From assembly GCA_964547995.1 (NCBI GenBank), contig CAZJRB010000180.1, forward strand, positions 1-9,297: a stretch of DNA of 9,297 bases. The letters are read 5' to 3'. Source of the DNA: CAZJRB01 sp964547995. GTDB lineage: Bacteria; Planctomycetota; Planctomycetia; Pirellulales; Thermoguttaceae. Positions 1-6,516 of this stretch are shown here, piece after piece. The notes below the pieces were generated by a model. It searched no databases and was not told the DNA's origin. It saw only the letters and a list, made by a program, of their open reading frames with translations. The stretch's first letter is position 1; each line of letters opens with the position of its first letter. Made by a program: the position numbers and the translations under genes.

Positions 1-6
1 GTGGAA

Positions 7-48
7 GGGTCAGTTGAACTGAGCACCGGTGGGTCAATTTATCTGAGC
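7..48. repeat. Paired 18-bp repeats, possible IS21-family end
   Basis: Two copies of an 18-bp unit, GGGTCAGTTGAACTGAGC (7-24) and GGGTCAATTTATCTGAGC (31-48), match at 15 of 18 positions and are separated by ACCGGT. Closely spaced GGGTCA-type repeats are characteristic of IS21-family transposon ends, so an element may lie to the left of the window and end near position 52. No transposase is visible here, and the target duplication cannot be tested. The stop codon of the neighbouring minus-strand gene lies inside the right copy. Confidence 0.4.
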
Positions 49-864
49 GTCAACGATATCTGAATCACTCAGCCACGTCGGCCACCCAGCTTTCTGAAAC
101 GCTCGTAACAACGCTGTCTGCCTTGATGCTTCTCGCTTGTACTCCTTGACAACATACTCGCCGATCGTTAGCCTACCGGTATTCTCGTCCCAGTTAGGCT
201 CAATACCGGTGAAGTCAGGAGAATCATCAGGTCTCTCGCATAGCGAGGGCAGTGCTTCCAGGAGCCAATGAAGTACAGCCGATGAAACAAAGAACATATC
301 AGTCTCGAATCCAATCATGCGAGCGGAAGGGTAAAGTGGATGGGAAACGCCATCCTTGTTGGGACGAGACCAACAATCAAGCGGATTGGCTAGCTCCTCT
401 AGTAATGTAATGTTCGCTATTCGGCCTTTCCATGGTTGAAAGTAGCCGGTGCATATCGGGGGAGTGTCGGAATCGGACAGCGCCACGTACTCATAGAGCA
501 GCTTTAGCCATCCGTTGGAGCGACCATAGGGCGGTCTGCTCACGGGAAGTTCATTCTCTTCACCCAACGCCGCAAGGTAATTGAACGCATCGGTTGCTAG
601 GCGATCGAACTCAGGCTTACTCTCCCCAACCCCAAAAAACAGCCCACACCACACGTAGTCGGGGAACGTATGCCATTCATGCCATTGGTGTTGAGGGAGG
701 TAATGATACGCTTCCATGAAGGAATGCCATACTTCTTCGTTAAGTGGCTCCTCCTTATAGTCACAAACCAGATGATAAAGCTGGGGGTCCTTGCGAGAAC
801 GCTCCTTAAATCGCTTTTGCAGTTCACGAAGAGCACCAATGTTGTCTTCATAATCAACCAGCAT
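34..864 (-). CDS. Hypothetical protein with C-terminal WD...GWP module
   Basis: This 276-residue protein is soluble, with no signal peptide or membrane segment, and I cannot assign a function. The first ~210 residues are rich in Trp, Tyr and His (for example a WHEWH cluster near 61-65) and match no family I recognise. Residues 223-267 (PNWDENTGRLTIG ... AFQKAGWP) resemble a C-terminal module I associate with many planctomycete hypothetical proteins, usually ending GWPxxIDDPL; here the usual ending is replaced by TWLSDSDIVDAQIN. The start at 864 is chosen because AGGAG (877-873) lies 8 bases upstream; an in-frame ATG at 897 would add 11 residues but lacks such a site. The upstream ORF stops at 879, so the two are probably co-transcribed and coupled. 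The last codons lie inside IS21-like repeats, so the C-terminus may have been altered by an insertion. Confidence 0.72.
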   Translation of the reverse strand: MLVDYEDNIGALRELQKRFKERSRKDPQLYHLVCDYKEEPLNEEVWHSFMEAYHYLPQHQWHEWHTFPDYVWCGLFFGVGESKPEFDRLATDAFNYLAALGEENELPVSRPPYGRSNGWLKLLYEYVALSDSDTPPICTGYFQPWKGRIANITLLEELANPLDCWSRPNKDGVSHPLYPSARMIGFETDMFFVSSAVLHWLLEALPSLCERPDDSPDFTGIEPNWDENTGRLTIGEYVVKEYKREASRQTALLRAFQKAGWPTWLSDSDIVDAQIN

Positions 865-872
865 TTGTTGTT

Positions 873-877
873 CTCCT
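873..877 (-). promoter_or_regulatory. Ribosome binding site deciding the 864 start
   Basis: AGGAG on the minus strand lies 8 bases before ATG 864-862 and immediately after the stop codon (881-879) of the upstream small ORF. The spacing favours ATG 864 over the in-frame ATG at 897 and suggests translational coupling. Confidence 0.7.
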
Positions 878-878
878 A

Positions 879-1139
879 TTAGCCGGGGGATGCGCATACC
901 ATCTCCGCAATGGTTACTTTGGGCATCCGGCCCAGGCGGCGACTCGACTCCGAGCCGTAGAACTGTAGGGTGTTTCGTTCTCCCTCGCCGCCCGCAGCGA
1001 TCATCGAAATGCTGCTACCGGACGATTGATCGTGGCCAAAAGGTTTTCGCTCTTGACCAACATTAGTATAGCATAGACGACCGCCCGAAAACGGAAAGTC
1101 CGGACATTTCGCCCAAAATTCACAAATAGGACAAGACAT
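879..1139 (-). CDS. Small Cys-rich hypothetical protein (86 aa)
   Basis: The ORF encodes 86 residues. Its N-terminus carries a CxxC-x5-C-x10-C pattern (Cys3, Cys6, Cys12, Cys23; MSCPICEFWAKC), which could bind a metal, but four cysteines in a short stretch are not proof. The remaining residues are low in recognisable structure, with Gly/Ser/Arg-rich stretches and no membrane segment. A purine-rich AAAGGTGG (1150-1143) precedes the ATG at a slightly short spacing. Its stop overlaps the ribosome-binding region of the next gene (start 864), which is the best argument that it is translated. I do not recognise the family. It could be a small regulator or accessory of the downstream gene, or a chance ORF. 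Confidence 0.45.
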   Translation of the reverse strand: MSCPICEFWAKCPDFPFSGGRLCYTNVGQERKPFGHDQSSGSSISMIAAGGEGERNTLQFYGSESSRRLGRMPKVTIAEMVCASPG

Positions 1140-1181
1140 CTACCACCTTTGGACATATCAGTTTACCCATACCGTTTTATG

Positions 1182-1240
1182 CGCCCCCCGGCCGGTAACG
1201 GCCGGGGGGCGTTCCGTCAAACGGGGGGAGACGGAACGCC
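1182..1240. repeat. Two overlapping, mutually exclusive hairpins
   Basis: The first is a perfect 13-bp GC stem, CGCCCCCCGGCCG (1182-1194) with its complement at 1199-1211, closed by GTAA. The second is a perfect 11-bp stem, GGCGTTCCGTC (1208-1218) with GACGGAACGCC (1230-1240), with an 11-base loop. They share bases 1208-1211, so one molecule cannot fully form both. Neither strand has a U-rich tail after the stems, so these are not ordinary intrinsic terminators. They lie between the recombinase and the two small genes, all on the minus strand, where an attenuator-like or processing role is possible. Confidence 0.7.
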
Positions 1241-1457
1241 AACCTGTCGGAGCATGACGGACTTTGAACGGAGCGGGATCATTTGTCTGCCTCCGTAGCG
1301 CTCCGACTGCTCCGTGTGGTAGAACCCCGTCGTCGTGACGTGGTCAATCAACGAGGGAACGTGTGTTGACCGGTGAGTCGTGTTCTTGGTGCTGTTCGCC
1401 GGGCGATGCTGCCCGGCGAGTTGGCCGGTCGATCAGGTAGGACGTGGATGAGTGGTA
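1241..1457. other. Non-coding stretch 3' of the recombinase
   Basis: I see no convincing gene here. It holds a perfect 9-bp hairpin, TCGCCGGGC (1396-1404) with GCCCGGCGA (1411-1419), and an imperfect dyad at 1342-1371 with outer arms GGTCAA/TTGACC and further matching ACG/CGT positions. Imperfect dyads of about this size can be serine-recombinase sites, but nothing else supports that reading. The 11-mer GTGGTCAATCA (1340-1350) also occurs in the repeats near 6.3-6.5 kb. Confidence 0.45.
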
Positions 1458-3323
1458 TCACTCAAAGCATATCGACGTAACGATCCGGCCCTGCTCGACC
1501 TCAATCATCTTTGCCAACTCAACGACACACTTGACATACCTCTTTGGTGCCGGTTCACCATCCAGGCCGATCCAGTAGGAGATCAGTTGCCCGACTCCCT
1601 TTTCGACCTCCCCTCCGTACAGGTCACGGGCTTTTGCGACTTCTTCGCAGAGGGCGATCGGTGGCTTTTCCTTCAATCGTTGTTTTGCACCTTTGCAGAA
1701 TTGACGATACTCCTTCAGATCGAGTTTGTAGGGCAGTTTCTGGATAGGATCAGGGCCCTGCGTCCCATACCGGTCCAGGAGAAACGTGTTTCCGTGCATT
1801 TGGATGTGCCTGCCGTCCGTGAAGTGTATCTGCACGCTGGCTATCCGCTTGCGCCCGTACTTTCGGACAAGCACCCAGATTTCGCTGATAGCCTCCCTAA
1901 TCTTCTCCCGGATTTTCAGGCGTAGGTTCCGGAGTTGTTCACCCTTGGCCTTCTCGTGTTGTGCCCAGAGTTCCTTGAGAGCGGATTTTGCGGTGTCGTA
2001 GGAGATGGTGGCCTCGGCTTTCAGTGCTTCAAGTGTGCCCGTGACTTCTTCCACCCTTGCCTCTAGCTTGCGAGCGGATCGTGCCAACGTCTTGGCGGGC
2101 CTGCCTTTCTCGTTGTTGAGTTCTTCTTCGATTTCGGCAAGCCTTCCCTCTAACGTCGCCAACTCGTCCTCCTTTTCCGCTATTCTCTGTTGTTGGTCGT
2201 CTTGCTCTCTCGGCACCAAGTCGCCCAACTGCATCCATTGGTCAAACTTGAGAAGCGTCTGTTCCAAGGCATCGTAGGGGTATGCTATGTACTTGCTGCC
2301 ATTGACGCCCCGCTTCGCCGCCGAAGATACAACCTGCTTGCCGATTGCCCTCTTGCCTTTATCGACCACGATCATAGTAGCGCCATCTCTGGCATCAAAA
2401 AGCAGTCCGCTAAAGAGGTTAGTGACCCTCTTGCCGATAGCGCCCCGTTTGGTGCGCCTACTTCGCTTTGCGTTCTGCGCTTTGTAGAAGGTTGCTTTAT
2501 CGATGATTTGAGGGTAGTAGTCAGGGATAACCTCCCCCACAGGATCATCACCCTCGTGCGCCTGGAATGCACCGAGTACCGCCCGATTCTCAAGTATCTT
2601 CGTGATGTAGCTTCCGTGCCATGTTGTACCCTTCTTCTTTCGGCTAATTGTCGGTACGCCCTTGCTGTTGAAGGCTCTTGCGATTGAATCCACCCCGTGT
2701 CCATCTATCGTAAGCCGGAAGATGCGCTTAACGATGTCCACCCGCTCAGGGATGCAGTCAAACCGAGTCCCATCGCCGGAAAGGACTAACCACGACGGAG
2801 CCATAGCGGTCAGTTTCTTCTGGTGTAGGTTTCTCCGTTTGCCCTTCCACACGTTCTTAGCTCTATGCGACTTCATTGCGCTTTCTTCGTGGGCACGAGC
2901 CATATACACGATGGGCTCAAGTATTCCTGCCACATCGTTGATCGATTTCTTCGTGTAGAACCTTTCTGGTGCGATTGTGGCGATCCTGATTCCCCTGTTG
3001 AGCAGTGACATGAAGAGCGACAAGGCATCTCCAATCTCGTCTCGGGAAAGGCGGTCAAGGCTCTCTACGATCAACGTGGAACCCGGTTTCACCCTTCCTG
3101 TTTCGACGGCTTTCAGGAATACGGCCAACGCCCCTTCCTTGACGTTGCGTCCCCGAAAAGCTGATATGCCCATGTCCCGCAGGGTGAAAGACCTGTCTAT
3201 CGTGAGGCCGTGTCGGTGGGCGAGGTCTTCGGAGTCTTCGAGTTGCCTACGGAGGGAGTCCCCCCAGGACTGTTCGGGGGTAGAAAACCGAATGTAGCTG
3301 TATGCCAATTTCGCCTTGCTCAC
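1458..3323 (-). CDS. Large serine recombinase without zinc-ribbon cysteines
   Basis: This 621-residue site-specific recombinase would cut and rejoin DNA through a phosphoserine intermediate. The N-terminal resolvase domain has YIRFSTPEQ with the likely nucleophile Ser14, GDSLRRQ near 21-27 and the LDRLSR motif near 89-94. A Recombinase domain (PF07508 type) spans roughly 175-255 (ERVDIVKRIFRL ... WHGSYITKILENRAVLGAF). The segment that normally carries the CxxC zinc ribbon reads FSGLLFDARDGATM (304-317), with no cysteines there or in the expected second pair. A long charged coiled coil covers about 373-465, followed by a basic C-terminal region. GTG at 3323 is preferred: AAGGAG lies 6 bases upstream, whereas ATG 3371 lies inside the probable promoter. 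Length fits large serine integrases and IS607-unrelated transposon recombinases. Base composition is lower in GC than the sulfatase gene, consistent with mobile origin. Confidence 0.92.
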   Translation of the reverse strand: MSKAKLAYSYIRFSTPEQSWGDSLRRQLEDSEDLAHRHGLTIDRSFTLRDMGISAFRGRNVKEGALAVFLKAVETGRVKPGSTLIVESLDRLSRDEIGDALSLFMSLLNRGIRIATIAPERFYTKKSINDVAGILEPIVYMARAHEESAMKSHRAKNVWKGKRRNLHQKKLTAMAPSWLVLSGDGTRFDCIPERVDIVKRIFRLTIDGHGVDSIARAFNSKGVPTISRKKKGTTWHGSYITKILENRAVLGAFQAHEGDDPVGEVIPDYYPQIIDKATFYKAQNAKRSRRTKRGAIGKRVTNLFSGLLFDARDGATMIVVDKGKRAIGKQVVSSAAKRGVNGSKYIAYPYDALEQTLLKFDQWMQLGDLVPREQDDQQQRIAEKEDELATLEGRLAEIEEELNNEKGRPAKTLARSARKLEARVEEVTGTLEALKAEATISYDTAKSALKELWAQHEKAKGEQLRNLRLKIREKIREAISEIWVLVRKYGRKRIASVQIHFTDGRHIQMHGNTFLLDRYGTQGPDPIQKLPYKLDLKEYRQFCKGAKQRLKEKPPIALCEEVAKARDLYGGEVEKGVGQLISYWIGLDGEPAPKRYVKCVVELAKMIEVEQGRIVTSICFE

Positions 3324-3329
3324 TTTCCT

Positions 3330-3335
3330 CTCCTT
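3330..3335 (-). promoter_or_regulatory. Ribosome binding site for the GTG start
   Basis: AAGGAG on the minus strand lies 6 bases before GTG 3323-3321. It supports the shorter recombinase over the in-frame ATG at 3371, which has no comparable site. Confidence 0.7.
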
Positions 3336-3361
3336 ATGCTTGCGAAGGTTCGTGCCCCCGC

Positions 3362-3390
3362 ATTGTAGCATAAGGTCTTATTGACTACAA
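3362..3390 (-). promoter_or_regulatory. Recombinase promoter with overlapping dyad
   Basis: On the minus strand TTGTAG (3390-3385) and TACAAT (3367-3362) are 17 bases apart; the -10 matches the sigma-70 consensus at 5 of 6 positions, the -35 only at its TTG. Predicted start near 3355 leaves a short leader before GTG 3323. The same bases form a dyad: TTGTAG (3363-3368) with CTACAA (3385-3390), and ATAAG (3370-3374) with CTTAT (3377-3381). A dyad across -35 to -10 suggests a repressor operator or a recombinase binding site. Confidence 0.5.
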
Positions 3391-3420
3391 GAGCACCGTT
3401 TTCGGCAATCCGGCCGGCGA

Positions 3421-3480
3421 GACGTCGACCTCTACCTCGACCGGCAAGGCTTCGATTCCCACCAACGAGAACGTGTGCAG
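3421..3480 (+). pseudogene. Possible scrap of another serine recombinase
   Basis: Read from 3421, the plus strand gives DVDLYLDRQGFD and then, after three residues, RERVQ. Small serine resolvases carry a similar VDLYL..QGLDT segment and, further along, an RERV segment, so this could be a decayed copy with an internal deletion. The frame meets a stop near 3540, there is no start, and the match is about 12 residues, so chance resemblance is possible. Confidence 0.22.
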
Positions 3481-3506
3481 TTTAGCGAGCATAGGGCGGA
3501 TCGCCT

Positions 3507-3594
3507 CATTTCGGTGGACAATGGTAGGACGGATTGGTAATCCGGCCTGGCCGGAATGGCATTCCGGCCTACGGGCACATTTCGGTGGACAATG
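3507..3594. repeat. 17-bp direct repeats flanking a palindrome
   Basis: CATTTCGGTGGACAATG occurs at 3507-3523 and again, identical, at 3578-3594. Between them is a near-perfect palindrome with 10-bp arms, GGCCGGAATG (3549-3558) and CATTCCGGCC (3560-3569), around one central base. The layout resembles a small REP-like intergenic repeat. The rest of the spacer up to about 3766 shows no gene or further structure that I can support. Confidence 0.6.
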
Positions 3595-3832
3595 TGGGCA
3601 TTCGGCACGCAGACCCCCATATTGTGGCAGGAGGGGAGCAGGTGTGCAAGGGGCCGGAAAACAGGCAAGGCGAGAGGGGCAGGGGCCTCCAGAAAACTCG
3701 CTACCACTTTCGCGCGGGCTGACAATATGTTGTCACCGGGGGCGTGTAAATTTGTTGGTTTAGTGTGTGACACTCCTTTTTCCTGCGCAGCCCTTGGCTG
3801 CAATCCACGGGTTTGGGGTTCTGATAAACGGC

Positions 3833-4084
3833 ATGCGGTACCACATGCGATACTACAGCAGGCGGACCGACAGCTTCACCGCCGTCAGCGACAACGGCCG
3901 GGTGGTCACGATTGAAGAGTACACAAACTACCTCGAGCGCGACATGGACTCGGGGGTCGTGACGTCGGAGGTGCGGCGGGAGCTGCTGGCAAACGGGGCA
4001 ACGGTCCGGCAGATCGGCGAGGGGGTCTACGCCATCGGCGTCCTCGGCCTGATCGTGCGAAGGGAGAACGGGAACGGGGATTGA
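3833..4084 (+). CDS. Small hypothetical protein (83 aa)
   Basis: The ORF encodes a short, soluble, mixed-charge protein starting MRYHMRYYSRRTDSF. It has no signal peptide, membrane segment or cysteine. The middle (VTIEEYTNYLERDMDSGVV) looks helical and acidic, and the end is a basic REN tail. I do not recognise the family. No start has a good ribosome binding site: ATG 3833 is chosen because the coding character is uniform from there, GTG 3767 would give 105 residues, and ATG 3845 is also possible. It lies on the same strand as the sulfatase, 225 bases upstream, but the intervening repeats make a shared transcript uncertain. It could be a chance frame in GC-rich DNA, although the protein composition looks natural. 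Confidence 0.5.
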   Translation: MRYHMRYYSRRTDSFTAVSDNGRVVTIEEYTNYLERDMDSGVVTSEVRRELLANGATVRQIGEGVYAIGVLGLIVRRENGNGD

Positions 4085-4180
4085 GGGTTCAGGGTTCAGG
4101 GTTGAGGGTTCAGAATCCCGGTCCGGAGTTCCGTGGCCCGCCAGAGCGGTGTGAGGCGAAATCCTGAACCCCGAACCCTG
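4084..4180. repeat. AGGGTTC heptamer tandem repeats with inverted match
   Basis: Four tandem heptamers run from 4084 to 4111 (AGGGTTC, AGGGTTC, AGGGTTG, AGGGTTC), starting at the last base of the preceding stop codon. At 4163-4180 an inverted match of the same motif (CCTGAACCCCGAACCCTG) could pair with them and form a large stem-loop. This telomere-like pattern is an ordinary intergenic repeat here, not a chromosome end. Confidence 0.7.
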
Positions 4181-4255
4181 CCCCTTCGATCTGCTACCCA
4201 CCAGCACGGGGTACGCCGGGACCGCTTGTCTTTTCTCGCGGATTTGGCCACAATA

Positions 4256-4285
4256 TATATGTATGTAGGGTATATGTATGTAGGG
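4256..4285. repeat. 15-bp tandem duplication upstream of the sulfatase
   Basis: TATATGTATGTAGGG is present twice head to tail (4256-4270, 4271-4285), 25 bases before the sulfatase start. It is the only AT-rich patch in an otherwise GC-rich stretch and lies where promoter elements would be expected. No well-spaced -35/-10 pair can be assigned, so its role is open; copy-number change here could alter expression. Confidence 0.65.
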
Positions 4286-4309
4286 TGCCCATCCACCAGG
4301 TCCGGTCCC

Positions 4310-6235
4310 ATGCCACGTTTTCATCGCCTTGTTTTCGGGATGTTGACAGGTGCGATGGTCGTCCTGGCCGCCGGGGACGGGCTGGCGCAAAGGCTTCGAT
4401 ACCCGCCGTTCAACTGCGGGCCGACCATACGCCGAAAGACCGGGCCGGTCTACTACACCCCGGGCGACAGGGTCCCGCAGAACACGCCGGCCTACCAGCG
4501 CGGGGCCCTGGGCGAGCGGCCCAACATCATCATCGTCATGGCCGACGACCTCGGCTACGGCGACCTGGGCTGCCACGGCAACCGCTTCGTCCGCACCCCG
4601 GCCATCGACATGTTCTACAAGGAGAGCGCCCGCCTGACGAGCTTTCACGTCGATCCGACGTCGGCCCCGACGCGGGCGGCGCTGTTGACCGGGCGATACT
4701 CCGCCAGGACCGGCGTGTGGCACGACATGATGGGCCGGTCGCTTCTGCGGAAGGACGAGAAAACAATCGCCGACATCTTCAACAAGGCCGGATACCGCAC
4801 CGCCATCTTCGGCAAATGGCACCTCGGCGACCATTTTCCGTACCGGGCGTGCGACCGCGGGTTCTACCAGTCGCTGGTCCACGGCGGCGGCAATATCGGC
4901 CATACGAACGATTACTGGGGCAACACGCACTTCAATCCGGTCCTTGCGCACAACGGCAAGCTGGTCCGCACCGAGGGCTACTGCACCGACGTTTTCTTCG
5001 GCGCCGCGATGCAGTTTATCCGGGCGCACCGCGGTCAGAAGTTCCTGATCTGCATTACGCCCAACGTGCCGCAGGCGCCGTACGTGGCCCCGCCGCAATA
5101 CCGCGAGGACTACGTGAAGCGGGGGATCAACATGTCCCTGGCGTCGTTCTACGGCGTCATTACGAACCTGGACGAGAACTTCGGGCAGTTGCTGAACCTG
5201 CTGCAAGAGCAGGGGCTTGCACAGAATACGATTGTCATCTTCACCAGCGACAACGGCGGGCGGGGACAGGGGTTCGCCAACACGGCCGACCGGATGCGGG
5301 GGACCATGGGAACCGCCTACGAAGGCGGCCACCGCGTGCCCTGCTTCATCCGGTGGCCGAACAAGCTCAAGGCCGATTTCGACATCGAGGAGCTGACCGC
5401 CCATATCGACATCATCCCGACGCTGCTCCAGTTCTGCGATTTCCGCTTGCCCAGGGACGTCCGGCTCGACGGCCGCGGGATGCTGCCGCTTTTGGTCGAC
5501 AACGACACGTGGGGGCCGCGCACGCTCTTCATCCAGTCGCAGTGTCTCGAAAAGCCGCAACAGTGGCGAAACGCACTGGTCATGACCGAGAAGTACCGGC
5601 TCGTCAAGGGCCGCGAGCTGTACGACCTGCACGAAGACCGCCGGCAGTTGTACAACCTCGGCCCCGAAAATCCCGATGTCGTCAAGCGGCTGCGGTTCGA
5701 GTATGAAGAGTGGTACAAGGTCGTCTCCGAGCGGTTCGGCGAGGTCCCCCGCATCATCATCGGCTCCGAGGAGCAAAACCCGATGCAATTGTCGTGCTTC
5801 GACTGGCACGGGCCGGTCGTCCCGTGGCACCAGCAGGACGTCGTCAAGCGGATCAGCGCCAACGGCTACTGGGCGCTGAACGTTGCCCGGGAGGGGCACT
5901 ATCAACTCACGCTCCGCGAGCGGCCGCGCGTGGCGAAGCACCCGTTGCCGGCGGGGGCGCTTGCCCGGATCCGCGCCGGCGGGCGGGTGCGGACCAAGAT
6001 GATTCCGCCCGGCGCAATCGGCGTTACCTTCGACCTGAACCTCGACCCGGGCGACCTGAACCTCGAAGCGGTCATCTCCGAGAACCAGGGCAAAGGCCCG
6101 ACCCGCGGCGCCTACTACATCGAGGTCCGCTACGCCGGCCCGGCCATGAAAGGCCCACCGAAGACCACCAAGCCCAAGGACGACAAAAAGGCCCCGCCGC
6201 GCCGGCACACGAAGCAGCCGGGCGCGTATGACTAG
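4310..6235 (+). CDS. Exported sulfatase-fold protein with altered active site
   Basis: This 641-residue protein belongs to the sulfatase branch of the alkaline phosphatase superfamily, which normally removes sulfate esters from glycans in the periplasm or outside the cell. ATG 4310 begins a signal peptide (basic MPRFHR, hydrophobic 8-21, likely cleavage near Ala26). The core has PNIIIVMADDLGYGD (Asp79, Asp80), SAPTR (118-122) followed by AALLTGR, FGKWH (Lys169, His171) and TSDNGG (Asp314, Asn315). Ser118 stands where most family members have the Cys that becomes formylglycine; NVPQAP has Gln255 for the usual His, and GTMGTAYEGG has Met333 for the usual Lys. A C-terminal beta-rich extension (about 490-610) matches that of many planctomycete sulfatases, followed by a Lys/Pro-rich tail. 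Only a weak AGG precedes the start. It may be inactive, bind without cleaving, or use another chemistry. Confidence 0.93.
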   Translation: MPRFHRLVFGMLTGAMVVLAAGDGLAQRLRYPPFNCGPTIRRKTGPVYYTPGDRVPQNTPAYQRGALGERPNIIIVMADDLGYGDLGCHGNRFVRTPAIDMFYKESARLTSFHVDPTSAPTRAALLTGRYSARTGVWHDMMGRSLLRKDEKTIADIFNKAGYRTAIFGKWHLGDHFPYRACDRGFYQSLVHGGGNIGHTNDYWGNTHFNPVLAHNGKLVRTEGYCTDVFFGAAMQFIRAHRGQKFLICITPNVPQAPYVAPPQYREDYVKRGINMSLASFYGVITNLDENFGQLLNLLQEQGLAQNTIVIFTSDNGGRGQGFANTADRMRGTMGTAYEGGHRVPCFIRWPNKLKADFDIEELTAHIDIIPTLLQFCDFRLPRDVRLDGRGMLPLLVDNDTWGPRTLFIQSQCLEKPQQWRNALVMTEKYRLVKGRELYDLHEDRRQLYNLGPENPDVVKRLRFEYEEWYKVVSERFGEVPRIIIGSEEQNPMQLSCFDWHGPVVPWHQQDVVKRISANGYWALNVAREGHYQLTLRERPRVAKHPLPAGALARIRAGGRVRTKMIPPGAIGVTFDLNLDPGDLNLEAVISENQGKGPTRGAYYIEVRYAGPAMKGPPKTTKPKDDKKAPPRRHTKQPGAYD

Positions 6236-6259
6236 GGGTTGGGGGCTCGGGATATAAAG

Positions 6260-6278
6260 CCGCGACCGGTGGTCGCGG
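6260..6278 (+). terminator. Hairpin after the sulfatase
   Basis: CCGCGACC (6260-6267) and GGTCGCGG (6271-6278) form a perfect 8-bp stem with a GGT loop, 24 bases after the stop codon. There is no U tract, so it may stabilise the 3' end or act with Rho rather than terminate by itself. Confidence 0.35.
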
Positions 6279-6312
6279 AATGGACGGGAATATTGCACAT
6301 CTCAAACGGTAA

Positions 6313-6422
6313 ACGCCACCACGGGGCTCGTCCCCGTGGAGCGATGATTGACCACTACCACACGTCCAAACCCCAGCACGCCACCACGGGGCTCGTCCCC
6401 GTGGAGCGATGATTGACCACTA
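6313..6422. repeat. Perfect 45-bp direct repeats with internal hairpin
   Basis: Bases 6313-6357 and 6378-6422 are identical over 45 bp and separated by a 20-bp spacer. Each contains an 8-bp stem, CCACGGGG/CCCCGTGG (6319-6326 with 6332-6339 in copy 1), around CTCGT, followed by GCGATGATTGACCACTA. Identity this complete implies recent duplication or conversion. With only two copies and one spacer this is not a CRISPR array. Confidence 0.85.
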
Positions 6423-6452
6423 AGCGAAAGTCGAATTTCCCCCGCATTCCTC

Positions 6453-6489
6453 TCCTTCCGGCCGCCGCTGCCAGCGGCGGCCGGAAGGA
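6453..6489. repeat. Perfect 17-bp GC-rich hairpin
   Basis: TCCTTCCGGCCGCCGCT (6453-6469) is followed by its exact complement at 6473-6489 with a three-base GCC loop. It lies between the direct repeat copy at 6378-6422 and the inverted copy at 6517-6561, so the three form one nested palindromic block. No U tract follows on either strand. Confidence 0.8.
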
Positions 6490-6516
6490 AAGGCAGGGTT
6501 GTTCTCGGGGCCGTGG

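Noticed and set aside
3324..3371. ATG start extending the recombinase by 16 residues
   Set aside because: It overlaps the likely promoter and lacks a ribosome binding site, whereas GTG 3323 has AAGGAG at good spacing.
4084..4111. Telomere-like chromosome end
   Set aside because: Only four heptamers are present, with ordinary coding DNA on both sides.
4133..4309. Upstream GTG start extending the sulfatase by 59 residues
   Set aside because: The extension is translated tandem repeat and would bury the signal peptide that begins at ATG 4310.
4285..5706. 473-codon frame overlapping the sulfatase on the same strand
   Set aside because: Composition is Arg/Ala/Pro-rich and without motifs, while the overlapping frame has a signal peptide and clear sulfatase motifs.
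3701..6298. 865-codon open frame antisense to the sulfatase
   Set aside because: It mirrors a GC-rich gene whose third positions suppress stops in the opposite frame, its protein is Arg/Val/Pro/Ala-rich with no recognisable domain, and it also spans repeats.
6313..6422. CRISPR array
   Set aside because: There are only two 45-bp copies with one 20-bp spacer, a third copy is inverted, and no cas gene is present.
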